Source: Bacillus aquiflavi (GTDB lineage: Bacteria > Bacillota > Bacilli > Bacillales > Cytobacillaceae). Taken from it: DNA of 64,000 bases. The notes beneath the pieces are model-generated. The model made no database searches and was not told the origin of the DNA. It saw only the letters and a program-made list of their open reading frames with translations. The DNA is taken from contig NZ_CP082780.1 in assembly GCF_019915265.1 (NCBI RefSeq), forward strand, positions 2,914,001 to 2,978,000. Reading direction: 5' to 3'. This document shows, one piece after another, positions 17,536-27,403 of this stretch (the first letter of the stretch is position 1; every line of letters begins with the position of its first letter). The position numbers and the translations under genes were made by a program.

Positions 17536-18693
17536 TTACGATTCTAATTTTCCAAAAGGATGAAATTTAGCACTCCCTGCTGTACCTGCTTGAGTGCAAA
17601 CCCAACCGACATAACCTCCTGAAGCGGGATTTGTATTAAGTACAATCTCGCCCTTTTTCCAGTTTCCTTCCGTCGGAATATTAGAACTTTCGTATAATTT
17701 ATGTTCTGATAAATATTTGCCTTGAAAATATGGAGGAAGATTGCTCTTTTTCTTTTCTACCGTTAACACCGATTCTTTATCCTTTACAATTGAAAATACT
17801 TGATTACTATTTAGAATCTTCTCATCTCTATCGACATAGTTCTGAATATGAACATGGCTTTCGCCAGAAACGAATACTAAATAAGCTTCTGTACTAATAT
17901 TTTCAATGATCGTATAAATAACCTGTAAATTGCTAAACCAAACGTTACTATTATGAACATGGACAACTTGTTTATAATTTTGCCGTACACGGCATTCTTC
18001 AGCGTGGAAGTCTATAACTGAACCGCCTTTACATTGTTCAATCTTTAATGCTTCTTGAGCGACATGGTCGACAGCACAATTAATTAAAGCGAAGTCGTCG
18101 TGCATCGCAAGATAAAACCCTTTAGAATTTGGATTCGGCTGATCACTCTGAGCTAAAACGTAGCAATTAATAAATGTATTCGTTGTCAGCCCGATATTCA
18201 ACCTTCCTCCTAAATGAAATCCGTAATCCCAATGATCTAACACCCGAATATGCCTAAAAGTATTTTGAAACGCAAATGGCTGGCCAGCCCATGTTGGGAT
18301 TGCCACACCTCGAAAGCTTTTTTCAATATTAACGTATTGTACCATCCCTTCGAAAGCTCCGGCACTTGTTTGTGCATCCCCAAGTTCTATACCTACCCCA
18401 CCAGATGTGGACTCATTTTGTTGATTGAGAAACAATAAATACAAACGTTCAATAGAATAATGACTCCCGCTCACACGTATAATTGGCACTCCATCACGCC
18501 ATTGCACAATTTTAGTAGCATAAACACCATCCCCATACATACGTGTTCCCGTCGGTACTACAAGGGTATCAGAAATGCGGTAATCTCCTGCAGGCAAATA
18601 GACTGACTTCCGTTGATTTAATGCCTGTTGTATCGCATAAGTATCGTCAGTAATCCCATCACCTTTTGCTCCAAAGTCTTTTACACTTAACAT
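17536..18693 (-). CDS. Right-handed beta-helix (pectate lyase 3-like) protein
   Basis: The 385-aa protein begins VKDFGAKGDGITDDTYAIQQAL, the entry motif of the pectate_lyase_3 / GH28-like superfamily, followed by YLPAGDYRISDTL and GTRMYGDG. The rest shows the repeated beta turns of a parallel beta-helix. A short C-terminal piece (GEIVLNTNPASGGYVGWVCTQAGTAGSA) resembles modules at the end of phage tail spikes and Bacillus surface proteins. It has no signal peptide, so it may act in the cytosol, in spores or in a phage-derived setting. The ATG at 18693 has a weak-to-moderate AAGGGGTGA site. It is transcribed alone. The substrate, probably a polysaccharide, is unknown. Confidence 0.75.
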   Translation of the reverse strand: MLSVKDFGAKGDGITDDTYAIQQALNQRKSVYLPAGDYRISDTLVVPTGTRMYGDGVYATKIVQWRDGVPIIRVSGSHYSIERLYLLFLNQQNESTSGGVGIELGDAQTSAGAFEGMVQYVNIEKSFRGVAIPTWAGQPFAFQNTFRHIRVLDHWDYGFHLGGRLNIGLTTNTFINCYVLAQSDQPNPNSKGFYLAMHDDFALINCAVDHVAQEALKIEQCKGGSVIDFHAEECRVRQNYKQVVHVHNSNVWFSNLQVIYTIIENISTEAYLVFVSGESHVHIQNYVDRDEKILNSNQVFSIVKDKESVLTVEKKKSNLPPYFQGKYLSEHKLYESSNIPTEGNWKKGEIVLNTNPASGGYVGWVCTQAGTAGSAKFHPFGKLES

Positions 18694-19018
18694 TTTCTTT
18701 CACCCCTTAAATGATTTTCTTTACATAAATATTTTCCCTGAAATGATTTATACCTCTTTCTCATAAAATAGGAGTTTATGCGCAAAAGGATAAACTGATA
18801 AGAGAAAATACTTACAGCAATTACTTCTTTTATTCTATCAGCCATCATTTAACACTATCAATACAAGGTCAAATTTTTTAAAAAATAATGATACAATAAA
18901 GGTATAAGTGCCTAACACAGATACAATTAACACCATTATGCCAATTAAAGTTACATACTATTTCATATGTGAAAAATCAATTTAGGCGAGCCGTTAATAC
19001 TTTTATGAGGTGGGTCAT

Positions 19019-20947
19019 ATGAAAAACCGAGAAAAAGTAAAAAATATTTGGTGGAAATTTGTTAAAACTGGTCAGTTAGATAAAGGATTGCATCCAATTG
19101 TCGAAAAGTCATGGCTTCGTTCAAAGAAGCTTCAAGTAGATCCGTTTCAAAAACAAGGTAAATTAAGGAAAATGGACTTTGTTAAAATGTATGATGAACT
19201 CATTGAAATCTCAATCCCGTTAATGGAAGGACTGTTTTCTTTAGTTAAAGGATCAGGCTTTTTAGTTATTCTATGTAATGAAAAAGGGCAGTTACTAAAA
19301 TCCATCGGGGATCAGGATATGCTTGAAAATGCTCAAAAAATTAACTTTTCAGAAGGGGCGGATTGGAGTGAAGAAGCGATGGGTACTAATGCAATTGGTA
19401 CTGCCATCGTTATTGATAAGCCATTACAAATCTTCGCCGAAGAACATTATACAAAAGTATGCCAGTCATGGACATGCTCAGCTGCTCCAATTCATCAATC
19501 AAACGGAGAAATTATCGGAGTATTAAATATGTCTGGTCCTTATGAACGTGTTCATCCTCATACACTCGGGATGGTTGTCTCCACAGTTAAAGCAATTGAA
19601 TACCAGCTTCGACTAAAAGAGAATATGAAAAAAAATATGATGATGCAAAGAATTCTTGAAGCAACAACAAATAATATGACGGACGGAATTTTAATCGTTC
19701 ATCCAAACGGAGAAATCATTAAAACAAATACAAAACTGCAGCATCTATTATCCACGAAACCCGAGCATATCGAAGGTCGGTTTATTCAACACTTTTTCGT
19801 AAATCATATTTTTCAAAAAAGCTTACAAAAACAAATTTATAATAAAGAATTAAGGTTAGAAGAAAGTAAGACTGGTAAGATCCATCATGTTTTAATTGAT
19901 ATCATTCCCATCGATAAAGACAAAAAAATAATTGGCTCTATGATTGTTATAAAGGAAATCCAACGAGTTCGCCAATTCGTGAACTATTTATCTGGCAACC
20001 AAGCAAAGGTATCATTTGACGAAATTATTGGCAGTCATCCTCTATTTATTCAAAAATTAAAAGAAGCAAAAATGGCGGCTAAGACGAATTCTAACGTGTT
20101 AATTTTAGGTGAGAGCGGTACAGGAAAAGATATGTTTGCCCAAGCAATTCATAATGAAAGCAATCGAAAAAATAAGCCATTTATCGCAATTAATTGCGGA
20201 GGTATTCCTCGTGATCTGCTTGGAAGTGAACTGTTTGGCTATGTTGAAGGAGCTTTCACAGGGGCAAAAAAAGGGGGAAGTGCAGGAAAGTTCGAATTGG
20301 CTGATGGAGGTACGTTATTTTTAGATGAGATTGGTGAAATGTCTTTAGAGATGCAAGTCCTCCTTCTTAGAGTTATTCAGGAAAAAGAAGTGATCCGTAT
20401 CGGAGACTATAAAGTAACACCTGTTGATGTCCGAATCATAGCAGCTACAAATAAAGATTTACGAAAGGAAGTCGAAAAAGGAAGCTTTCGCGAAGATTTA
20501 TTTTTCCGCTTAAATGTAATGCCAATCACGCTTCCTGCTTTACGGGAAAGACAGTCTGATATTCCGCTCCTTGCACAATATTTCATCTCTGAATTAAGCA
20601 GTAAACTAAACAAAGAAGTACTCGATATTACGAGCGAATTTCTTAACCCGCTTATGGAATATCGCTGGCCTGGGAATATTCGGGAATTGCAAAATATTTT
20701 AGAACGGATATTAAATAAAAAAGAGGATCATTTATTAATGCCAGAAGACTTGCCTGAAGAAATCTTTTCAACAAAACAGTTTAAAAAAGATACTGGATGG
20801 CCGCTAAATAAAGATGACATGAAAAAACAAGCCTTAATGCAATCCATTCGCTTATATAATGGTAACTTTAGAAAAGCCGCAAAGCACTTAGGCATTTCGC
20901 GAAGCACTCTATACCGCCAATTAAAAAAATATAACATCCCATACTAA
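19019..20947 (+). CDS. acoR: Sigma-54-dependent activator of acetoin catabolism
   Basis: This 642-aa enhancer-binding protein has an N-terminal GAF-like sensor (about 60-190, with EGADWSEEAMGTNAIGTAI), a PAS-like segment (about 205-310), the AAA+ sigma-54 activator domain and a Fis-type helix-turn-helix. Key motifs: Walker A GESGTGKD near residue 364, GAFTGA near 410, which contacts sigma-54, GGTLFLDEIGEM as Walker B, and NFRKAAKHLGISRSTLYRQL at the C-terminus. The ATG at 19019 is 5 nt after AGGTGG. It lies just before acoABC, which has a -24/-12 promoter. AcoR of Bacillus activates the acetoin operon with SigL in response to acetoin; the same role is strongly supported here. Confidence 0.93.
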   Translation: MKNREKVKNIWWKFVKTGQLDKGLHPIVEKSWLRSKKLQVDPFQKQGKLRKMDFVKMYDELIEISIPLMEGLFSLVKGSGFLVILCNEKGQLLKSIGDQDMLENAQKINFSEGADWSEEAMGTNAIGTAIVIDKPLQIFAEEHYTKVCQSWTCSAAPIHQSNGEIIGVLNMSGPYERVHPHTLGMVVSTVKAIEYQLRLKENMKKNMMMQRILEATTNNMTDGILIVHPNGEIIKTNTKLQHLLSTKPEHIEGRFIQHFFVNHIFQKSLQKQIYNKELRLEESKTGKIHHVLIDIIPIDKDKKIIGSMIVIKEIQRVRQFVNYLSGNQAKVSFDEIIGSHPLFIQKLKEAKMAAKTNSNVLILGESGTGKDMFAQAIHNESNRKNKPFIAINCGGIPRDLLGSELFGYVEGAFTGAKKGGSAGKFELADGGTLFLDEIGEMSLEMQVLLLRVIQEKEVIRIGDYKVTPVDVRIIAATNKDLRKEVEKGSFREDLFFRLNVMPITLPALRERQSDIPLLAQYFISELSSKLNKEVLDITSEFLNPLMEYRWPGNIRELQNILERILNKKEDHLLMPEDLPEEIFSTKQFKKDTGWPLNKDDMKKQALMQSIRLYNGNFRKAAKHLGISRSTLYRQLKKYNIPY

Positions 20948-21112
20948 ATGAAGACCGTGCCATTCTGTTCTAAAGTGTATCAAAGTGTAACTTTATTCTG
21001 TTGCATAATGGTACATTTTTTCGTTTTAAATGAAACAGTTTTCTTCATTCATTCTTCATTCATTTCCCGCCTTTCTGCGATTTTGAGTAACATGAATCCG
21101 CTTTTTCCAAAC

Positions 21113-21130
21113 TTGGCATGAAATTTGCAT
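21113..21130 (+). promoter_or_regulatory. Sigma-54 (-24/-12) promoter of acoABC
   Basis: TTGGCATGAAATTTGCAT has GG at 21115-21116 and GC at 21127-21128, with 10 bp between them, as SigL promoters require. It lies about 50 bp before the acoA start and downstream of acoR. Binding sites for AcoR probably lie upstream at 20955-21040, but no clear site was defined. Confidence 0.9.
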
Positions 21131-21180
21131 AAATAATAGAATGAAAGCGTTTACTACATTTATTAAAGGAGGAGAACAAA

Positions 21181-22167
21181 TTGGCAGTACCTATTGAAAA
21201 ATTAAAATGGATGTACGAAATGATGTACAAAATTCGCTGGTACGAAGATAGAATGGTTGAAGCATATGGAGAAGGTAAATCTCCAGTCTTTAACATTGGC
21301 GCTGGTCCCGTTCCAGGAGAAATGCACTTAGCAACTGGACAAGAACCGGCAGCAGTCGGCATTTGTGCTCATCTAACAAAGTATGATACCGTTTCTTCTC
21401 CACACCGTCCGCACCATCATGCGATTGCAAAAGGGATTGACTTGAACAAAATGACAGCCGAAATTTTCGGTAAAGTGACTGGCTTATGTAAAGGAAAAGG
21501 AGGTCACATGCATCTCTTTGATCCAAATGTGAAATTTTCCTGCGGCGGGATTGTCGGAGCAGGAATTCCCCATGCTCTCGGAGCCGCTCTTGCAGCGAAG
21601 AAAAAAGAAACGGATTGGGTTGCTGTCGCCTTTATCGGTGAAGGGGCGGCAAACCAAGGAGCATTCCATGAATCATTAAATATGGCTGCATTATGGAATC
21701 TCCCTTTAATTGTTGTCGTTGAAAATAATCAATACGGAATTTCAGTGCGAAAAGAAGCCTCTACTTCCATCCCTTCTAACGACTTACGTGCAGAAGCATA
21801 TGGTATAGAAGGATATAATGTGAAGGATAATGATCCAGTAGAAATGTATAACGTTTCAGAAAAAGCGATCGAGCGAGCTAGAGCTGGAAAAGGGCCATCT
21901 ATTATAGAAATAGAAACATACCGCTATTTAGGTCACTTCCAAGGCGATCCGGAGCTATATCGCGAAAAAAGCGAAGTACCGTATTTAAGAGAAAAAGATC
22001 CAATTATCCTGCTAGGAAGAAAACTAGTTGAAGAATATCATCTAGACGTGAGTGAAATAAAAGAAATGGAAAAAAGAGCTGCCAAAGAAGTGGACGAGGC
22101 CTACCAATTTGCTCGCGATAGTGAATACCCTAAGCCTGAAGCTGCACTTGAAGATCTATTTATTTAA
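21181..22167 (+). CDS. acoA: Acetoin dehydrogenase E1 component, alpha subunit
   Basis: The 328-aa protein is a thiamine diphosphate-dependent E1 alpha subunit. The cofactor signature is visible as GEGAANQGAFHESLNMAALWNLPLIVVVENNQYGIS, together with SSPHRPHHHAIAKGID and GGIVGAGIPHALG. The TTG start is preceded by AAAGGAGGAG, so it is supported. With the beta subunit it cleaves acetoin to acetaldehyde and a hydroxyethyl group that passes to the lipoyl E2. The gene begins 51 bp after the sigma-54 promoter and is 27 bp before acoB. Assignment to acetoin rather than another 2-oxoacid rests on acoR and the SigL promoter. Confidence 0.92.
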   Translation: MAVPIEKLKWMYEMMYKIRWYEDRMVEAYGEGKSPVFNIGAGPVPGEMHLATGQEPAAVGICAHLTKYDTVSSPHRPHHHAIAKGIDLNKMTAEIFGKVTGLCKGKGGHMHLFDPNVKFSCGGIVGAGIPHALGAALAAKKKETDWVAVAFIGEGAANQGAFHESLNMAALWNLPLIVVVENNQYGISVRKEASTSIPSNDLRAEAYGIEGYNVKDNDPVEMYNVSEKAIERARAGKGPSIIEIETYRYLGHFQGDPELYREKSEVPYLREKDPIILLGRKLVEEYHLDVSEIKEMEKRAAKEVDEAYQFARDSEYPKPEAALEDLFI

Positions 22168-22194
22168 TACAAATAGAAAGGGGAGTTGTCAAAA

Positions 22195-23214
22195 ATGGAA
22201 GCTGAAAAAAATCGTTTATTAACTGGAAGCAAAGCAATGTCAGAAGCGATTGCTCAAGAAATGGAGAAAGATGCAAGCGTATTTATAATGGGTGAAGATG
22301 TTGGTGTTTATGGAGGCATATTCGGTTCAACGCAAGGTCTTTTTGAAAAGTTTGGTCCTGAGCGTGTGATGGATACACCGATTTCTGAAACGGCTTTTAT
22401 TGGGGCGGCAGTCGGAGCAGCTGCTGAAGGAATGCGTCCGATTGTTGAACTAATGTTTGTTGATTTTTTTGGAGTGTGTATGGATCAAATTTATAACCAA
22501 ATGGCGAAAATCCCCTATATGTCAGGGGGAAACGTAAAGCTTCCGGTAGTGCTTATGACAGGTGTAGGCGGAGGCTATAACGATGGAGCACAGCATTCAC
22601 AAACTTTATACGCAACATTTGCCCATTTGCCTGGAATGAAAGTCGTTGCCCCATCTACCCCATATGATTTAAAAGGGATGATGATCTCTGCAATTCGAGA
22701 CGACAATCCAGTCGTGTTCATGTTTCATAAAACACTGCAAGGTCTTGGTTGGATGGATCAACTTGATGCATCTGTGGGACATGTTCCAGCGGAAAACTAC
22801 ACCGTTCCATTAGGAAAAGCAAATATTGTTCGTGAAGGCAAGGATATCACAATTGTCGGCATTCAAATGACCGTTTATTATGCACTTGAAGCTGCAAAAA
22901 AACTTGAAAAAGAAGGAATTGATGCCGAAGTTATTGATCTTCGTTCCCTCGCCCCACTCGATAAAGAAACGATTTTAACTTCACTAAAAAAGACACATCG
23001 GTTAATGGTCGTTGATGAAGATTATTTATCATATGGAATGACAGCTGAAATTGCAGCAATTGCGGCTGAAGAAGGTTTATATGAGCTTGAAGCACCTGTA
23101 AAAAGAATTGCAATCCCAGACGTTCCAATCCCATATAGCCGCCCATTAGAGCAATTCATTTTGCCAAATGAGGAGAAAATTGTGAAAGAAGCTATTAAAT
23201 TAATGAACGAATAG
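22195..23214 (+). CDS. acoB: Acetoin dehydrogenase E1 component, beta subunit
   Basis: The 339-aa protein is an E1 beta subunit: MGEDVGVYGGIFGSTQGLFEKFG near the N-terminus, DTPISETAFIGAAVGAAAEGMRPIVELMFVDF, and a C-terminal transketolase-like domain with DITIVGIQMTVYYALEAA and SLAPLDKETI. It completes the thiamine diphosphate site with AcoA. The ATG at 22195 is 9 nt after AAAGGGGAG; a TTG at 22186 lies too near that site. The stop is 11 bp before acoC, so the three genes are one operon. Confidence 0.92.
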   Translation: MEAEKNRLLTGSKAMSEAIAQEMEKDASVFIMGEDVGVYGGIFGSTQGLFEKFGPERVMDTPISETAFIGAAVGAAAEGMRPIVELMFVDFFGVCMDQIYNQMAKIPYMSGGNVKLPVVLMTGVGGGYNDGAQHSQTLYATFAHLPGMKVVAPSTPYDLKGMMISAIRDDNPVVFMFHKTLQGLGWMDQLDASVGHVPAENYTVPLGKANIVREGKDITIVGIQMTVYYALEAAKKLEKEGIDAEVIDLRSLAPLDKETILTSLKKTHRLMVVDEDYLSYGMTAEIAAIAAEEGLYELEAPVKRIAIPDVPIPYSRPLEQFILPNEEKIVKEAIKLMNE

Positions 23215-23225
23215 GGGAGGCAGCC

Positions 23226-24527
23226 ATGTTAATAGAAGTGAAATTACCACAAGTTTCGGAGGAACATAATGAGAGCGTTATCGTGTTTTGGCATGTTTCC
23301 GAAGGTGATACTGTAAAAAAGAACGATGTAATTGTCGAAGTGCAAACAGAAAAAGCTGTCAATGAAATTGAAGCACCAGAAGATGGAATCATTAAAGAAA
23401 TCGTAAAAAAACGAGCGGATGTAGCCGCTGTTGGGGATATATTAGTTACGATTGAAACTACTGAAACCAACTTAAAGAATCAACAGCACGAGACGATTTC
23501 AGAAGAGATAAATGTCATTGCAACACCTCGAATAAAAAAACGAGCGAAAGAGCTTGGTCTCAATTGGCGCGAAATGAAACCATCAAAAGCAAACAGAAAA
23601 TTAACAGAAGAAGACTTGTTGAATGCTGTTAAACGAATAAAAACGAATCCGGTAGAAAAGAGCGACAAGCATACGTACCGTGCGGCTCCTTCAGTAAGAA
23701 AATTTGCACGTGAAAACAATGTTAACTTAGAAGATGTGACACCTACTGGAATCGGGGGACGGATTGTCATTGAGGATGTCAAAAAAGCGATTGAAGCCAC
23801 TACAGTAGTAAAAAAAGAAAAAAATGAACACCGAATACCGTTAACAGGAATTAGAAATGTCATCGCTAAAGCAATGGTCCATTCAAAAACTGCCATTCCA
23901 CATGTTACTCATTTTGATGAAGTAAATGTAGATGCTTTAGTGAAACATCGGACTAAATTTAAGAAACACGCCGAAATACAAGGTATTAAACTAACCTATT
24001 TAGCTTATATTGTAAAAGCATTAACACTTACACTTAAATCATATCCACTCCTCAATGCATCACTCGATGGCGAAACGAATGAAATTGTGTTAAAAGAAGG
24101 CTATCATATTGGCATTGCAATAGATACAGAAAATGGTCTTCTCGTACCCGTTATTAAAAATGCAGACAAGAAATCACTTTTTACAATTGCAAATGAAATT
24201 AGCGAATTATCGGATAAAGCTAGAACAGGAAAACTAAAAATGACCGAAATGAAAGGCGCAACTTGCACGATTTCAAATATTGGATCTGAAAAAGGCGCAT
24301 GGTTCACGCCAATCATTAACTATCCAGAGGCAAGCATCATTGGCATCGGAAGAATTGATAAAAAGCCGATTGTAGTGAATGATCAAATCACAATTGGATC
24401 GATGATGCCGTTATCATTAAGCTATGACCATCGTTTAATTGATGGAGCATTAGCTCAAAAAGCATTAAACAATTTAAAAGAATTTATTAGCGATCCCGAT
24501 TTACTATTTATAGATTTAATAAAATAA
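23226..24527 (+). CDS. acoC: Acetoin dehydrogenase E2 component
   Basis: This 433-aa dihydrolipoamide acetyltransferase has an N-terminal lipoyl domain, with the modified lysine in VQTEKAVNEI near residue 43, a peripheral-subunit binding domain (RAAPSVRKFARENNVNLEDVTPTGIGGRI, about 155-185) and a C-terminal catalytic domain with SYDHRLIDGALAQ (the H-x-x-x-DG active site). It passes the acetyl group to CoA. GGGGAGG precedes the ATG at 23226. A hairpin terminator follows within 40 bp, and no acoL gene (E3) is present, unlike in B. subtilis. An E3 from another complex must therefore serve it. Confidence 0.92.
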   Translation: MLIEVKLPQVSEEHNESVIVFWHVSEGDTVKKNDVIVEVQTEKAVNEIEAPEDGIIKEIVKKRADVAAVGDILVTIETTETNLKNQQHETISEEINVIATPRIKKRAKELGLNWREMKPSKANRKLTEEDLLNAVKRIKTNPVEKSDKHTYRAAPSVRKFARENNVNLEDVTPTGIGGRIVIEDVKKAIEATTVVKKEKNEHRIPLTGIRNVIAKAMVHSKTAIPHVTHFDEVNVDALVKHRTKFKKHAEIQGIKLTYLAYIVKALTLTLKSYPLLNASLDGETNEIVLKEGYHIGIAIDTENGLLVPVIKNADKKSLFTIANEISELSDKARTGKLKMTEMKGATCTISNIGSEKGAWFTPIINYPEASIIGIGRIDKKPIVVNDQITIGSMMPLSLSYDHRLIDGALAQKALNNLKEFISDPDLLFIDLIK

Positions 24528-24532
24528 TTACG

Positions 24533-24566
24533 AAGGAATAGCCAGATCGATGGCTATCCCTTTTTA
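24533..24566 (+). terminator. Terminator of the aco operon
   Basis: ATAGCCA pairs with TGGCTAT, extended by GG/CC past one mismatch, then TTTTT. It begins only 6 bp after the acoC stop. Confidence 0.85.
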
Positions 24567-24748
24567 TTTCAGGACTATGCTTATTATATGAAACTGACTC
24601 ACAAGAATAATAACCCCATAAATCAAAAAAATGATCTATTCCCCCTAGTTCTCACCTTGTTAAAACTTCATTATTTTACCGATTATACCTTTTTAAGCGA
24701 ATGTCATGATCACAGTTTACAATACATTAATCATAATCTAATCCCCTC

Positions 24749-24780
24749 TTAACAAGCCTAAAACAATAACAAACTATAAT
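24749..24780 (+). promoter_or_regulatory. Possible Pho-box promoter of the phosphatase gene
   Basis: TTAACA and AAAACA-type elements spaced by 5 bp come before a consensus -10, TATAAT (24775-24780), about 32 bp ahead of the alkaline phosphatase start. PhoP of Bacillus binds TTAACA-like repeats. Only two of the repeats are convincing. Confidence 0.4.
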
Positions 24781-24812
24781 GATGATGAAAGATACCTATG
24801 GGAGGGAGTAGA

Positions 24813-26139
24813 ATGGTTAAACAGGCTTTTACTAAAAAACTATTGCTTCTTACGATCGTATCATCATTAATCATTGGAATTTTTCTTGTTGACACGTTAC
24901 CTTCATCCCCAGCTAATGCAAAAACGGACTACCATAATGGTAAAGTAAAAAACGTCATTTTTATGATTCCTGATGGTTTTTCTTCTTCATACGCAACTAA
25001 TTATCGCTGGTATAAAGGGGAAGAATCTGTCATGGACTCGATGTTAGTCGGAATGATGAAAACACATTCGGCAAATTCTGAAGTAACTGATTCCGCCGCT
25101 GCTGGAACAGCAATGGCGACAGGCGAAAAGACAAACAATGGTATGATTAGCATTTCCCCAGATGGTAAAGAGCTATACACTATCCTTGAAGCTGCTGAAG
25201 ACAAAGGAAAAGCAACTGGTTTAGTTGCGACCTCTACGATTACACATGCTACACCTGCTGTATTCGCTTCACATGTAGCGTCACGCTCAAACGAAGAAGA
25301 AATTGCTCCGCAGCTTATTGAAAACGATGTTGACGTACTCCTTGGAGGCGGGAAAAAATTTTTCTCTGAATCGCTTTTAGAAAAAGCACAAAAAGACGGA
25401 TACAAACTTGTTGAAAATCGCGATAAATTAGCAAATGTACAAAAAACAGAAACAGATAAATTAATCGGTCTATTTGCGGATAACGGTATGGCTCCTGAAT
25501 TAGATCGGGATGAAACAGATGAACCAAGTCTTGCCGAAATGACTAGAAAAGCAATCGAAGTGTTACAAAATAACAAAAATGGTTTCTTCTTAATGGTTGA
25601 AGGAAGCCAAATTGACTGGGCTGGCCATGCACACGATCCTGCATGGGCAATGAAGGATGTCGAAGCATTTGAAAAGGCTTTACAAGAAGCAATCCATTTT
25701 GCTGAAATGGATCAAAACACATTAGTTATCGTTGCTGGTGATCATGATACTGGCGGTATGTCAGTTGGAGGTTACGGCAAATCATCAGCAAACATAGACA
25801 TTCTGCGTAATGTAACAGCAACTGGTGACTTTATGGCAAGCGAATTAATGCTAAAATGCTAATCGTTCAAATGCACATGACATTGTGAAAAAATATACGA
25901 ATATTGACTTAACTGATAAAGAAGTTAATCGTATTATCGAAGCTGAGAAACCTGCAACTGCCATCAATGAAATCATTTCAGAACGAGCAATCATTGGTTG
26001 GACTAGTACAGGTCATACAGGTACAGATGTCCCGCTCTATGCCTTTGGACCGAGCTCTAGCTTGTTTAGCGGATTACATGACAATACAGATCTCCCTAAA
26101 TTAATTGCGAAAGCGATGAAAATGAAAATCGCATTCTAA
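24813..26139 (+). pseudogene. Secreted alkaline phosphatase, frameshifted
   Basis: The first frame, from the ATG at 24813 (6 nt after GGAGGG), encodes a signal peptide (LLLTIVSSLIIGIFLV, then A-N-A) and the alkaline phosphatase motifs: IFMIPDGFSS, the phosphoserine region VTDSAAAGTAMATG, HATPAVFASH and AGDHDTGGMSVGG. It stops early at 25860. The C-terminal part continues in another frame (from about 25858 to 26139) with the metal-binding HTGTDVPLYAFGP. If the A run at 25853-25856 had five bases rather than four, the product would read ELMLKNANRSNAHDIVKKY without a break, about 440 aa, the usual PhoA/PhoB size in Bacillus. It is either a recent pseudogene or a sequencing error. A possible Pho box precedes it. 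Confidence 0.85.
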
Positions 26140-26194
26140 CAATACAACTTTAATTAACGACAACTTATGTAGATTTATTTCCTTTCCTTTAAAA

Positions 26195-26236
26195 AAGCTT
26201 TGTTAAAGCCCTCTTTAACAAAGCTTCTTTTTTTTT
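26195..26236 (+). terminator. Terminator after alkaline phosphatase
   Basis: AAGCTTTGTTAAAG pairs perfectly with CTTTAACAAAGCTT around a 4-nt loop, followed by a run of eight or more T. Confidence 0.92.
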
Positions 26237-26346
26237 GTAATTTTTAAAAAAGTTTGTAACGAAATGAGATATGATGGTACTAATATTGTGAAAGACGGAT
26301 ATAGATGATGCCCATCTATTTAAGAACTAAATAAGGGAGAGGCACC

Positions 26347-26841
26347 GTGAAAGAGCTTGAGGAACTTTACAAAGATATTCAACCAAAAATTTATTCCTTC
26401 TTCTATGTAAAAACTTTAGATCAAAATACGGCAGAAGACCTAACTCATGATACTTTCTATGAAGCGATGAAGGGATTTAATTCTTTTGCTGGCAAATCAA
26501 CGATTCAAACTTGGCTTTTCTCTATTGCAAACAATTTATTAAAGAAGTATTATCGCTCAAAAAAATATCGCAAAAAATTAGTAGAAACTCTTTCAAAGGA
26601 GGATAAAAAAACGAACTCATTAGAAGAAGAGCTAATGATCAAAGAGAGAAGCGGAAAACTTCTCGAACAAATTAATCAATTAGATTCACTTTCAAAGGAA
26701 ATCGTAACGTATCGTATTTATGGAGAACTATCCTTTAAAGAAATTGGAGAATTAATAGGAAAAAGTGAAAATTACACACGAGTAGCCTATCACCGTGCGA
26801 AGCTGAAACTGCAAAAGGAAATGGAGGGGTTTCATGGATAA
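26347..26841 (+). CDS. ECF-family RNA polymerase sigma factor
   Basis: The 164-aa protein has both ECF regions. Region 2 spans KIYSFFYVKTLDQNTAEDLTHDTFYEAMKGFNSFAGKSTIQTWLFSIANNLLKKYYR. Region 4 is LDSLSKEIVTYRIYGELSFKEIGELIGKSENYTRVAYHRAKLKL, a helix-turn-helix. The GTG start at 26347 follows GGGAGAGG. Its end overlaps the next gene, a zinc-finger anti-sigma protein, by 8 bp. It is likely an extracytoplasmic-signal sigma factor held inactive by that partner. The signal and targets are unknown. Confidence 0.92.
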   Translation: MKELEELYKDIQPKIYSFFYVKTLDQNTAEDLTHDTFYEAMKGFNSFAGKSTIQTWLFSIANNLLKKYYRSKKYRKKLVETLSKEDKKTNSLEEELMIKERSGKLLEQINQLDSLSKEIVTYRIYGELSFKEIGELIGKSENYTRVAYHRAKLKLQKEMEGFHG

Positions 26842-27403
26842 AGCATTTTTTATTGTTGAAGATTTATTACCTCTATACAGTGAAGGATTGTTAAGTGTTG
26901 AAACGACAAAGTGGCTTGAAGAACATCTTGAGCAGTGTGAGCATTGTAAAGAGCTTGCAGCACTTTCAAAAGATTCAATTGTCAAAGAACCTGTTGAGTC
27001 TACAGTTGATCAAAAAAAGATGTTTAAACAAATTAATCGCAAACTCTCTCTCTATCAAATTATTTTTGTTACCTTATCGTTTATTTTTGCCATTCAAACA
27101 TCTTTGCTAAATGAAAGCTTTGGGTTTATTTTATCGTATACAATTTTAGGGCTCATTACTTATTTATTTTATAAAGATATGAAAAATGATTTTTTTAATT
27201 GCTTTTACACCTATTTTCCTCTGGTCGCTGGGAACTCATATTTTTGAATTTTCAACAGGAGCGACTGAAGGAAATCTCGGAATAAAGGAAATATTTTTTT
27301 CATTCCAGGGAGCAATTTTACTTGGGTTTTCCCATCTTTTATTTGCTTTTTTATCGGAAGTCTAATTGGTCTATTGATTTTAAAGTTAAAGGAAAGAGGT
27401 TGA
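26834..27403 (+). pseudogene. Membrane anti-sigma factor, broken by two frameshifts
   Basis: The first frame, 26834-27247, begins with a zinc-finger anti-sigma domain (LEEHLEQCEHCKEL, with the His-x3-Cys-x2-Cys pattern) and two membrane segments. It then breaks at a T run at 27190-27196. In the next frame come two more membrane stretches (IFLIAFTPIFLWSLG, GAILLGFSHLLFAF), and a second break occurs at a T run at 27347-27352. Adding one T at each place gives one protein of about 190 aa ending at a TGA that overlaps the ATG of the next gene. The partner is the ECF sigma factor directly upstream. If the breaks are real, the sigma factor would be unrestrained. Confidence 0.75.

Noticed and set aside
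17536-18693. Possible prophage tail spike as a sign of a prophage
   Set aside because: No other phage gene is near, so the beta-helix protein was left as a stand-alone gene.
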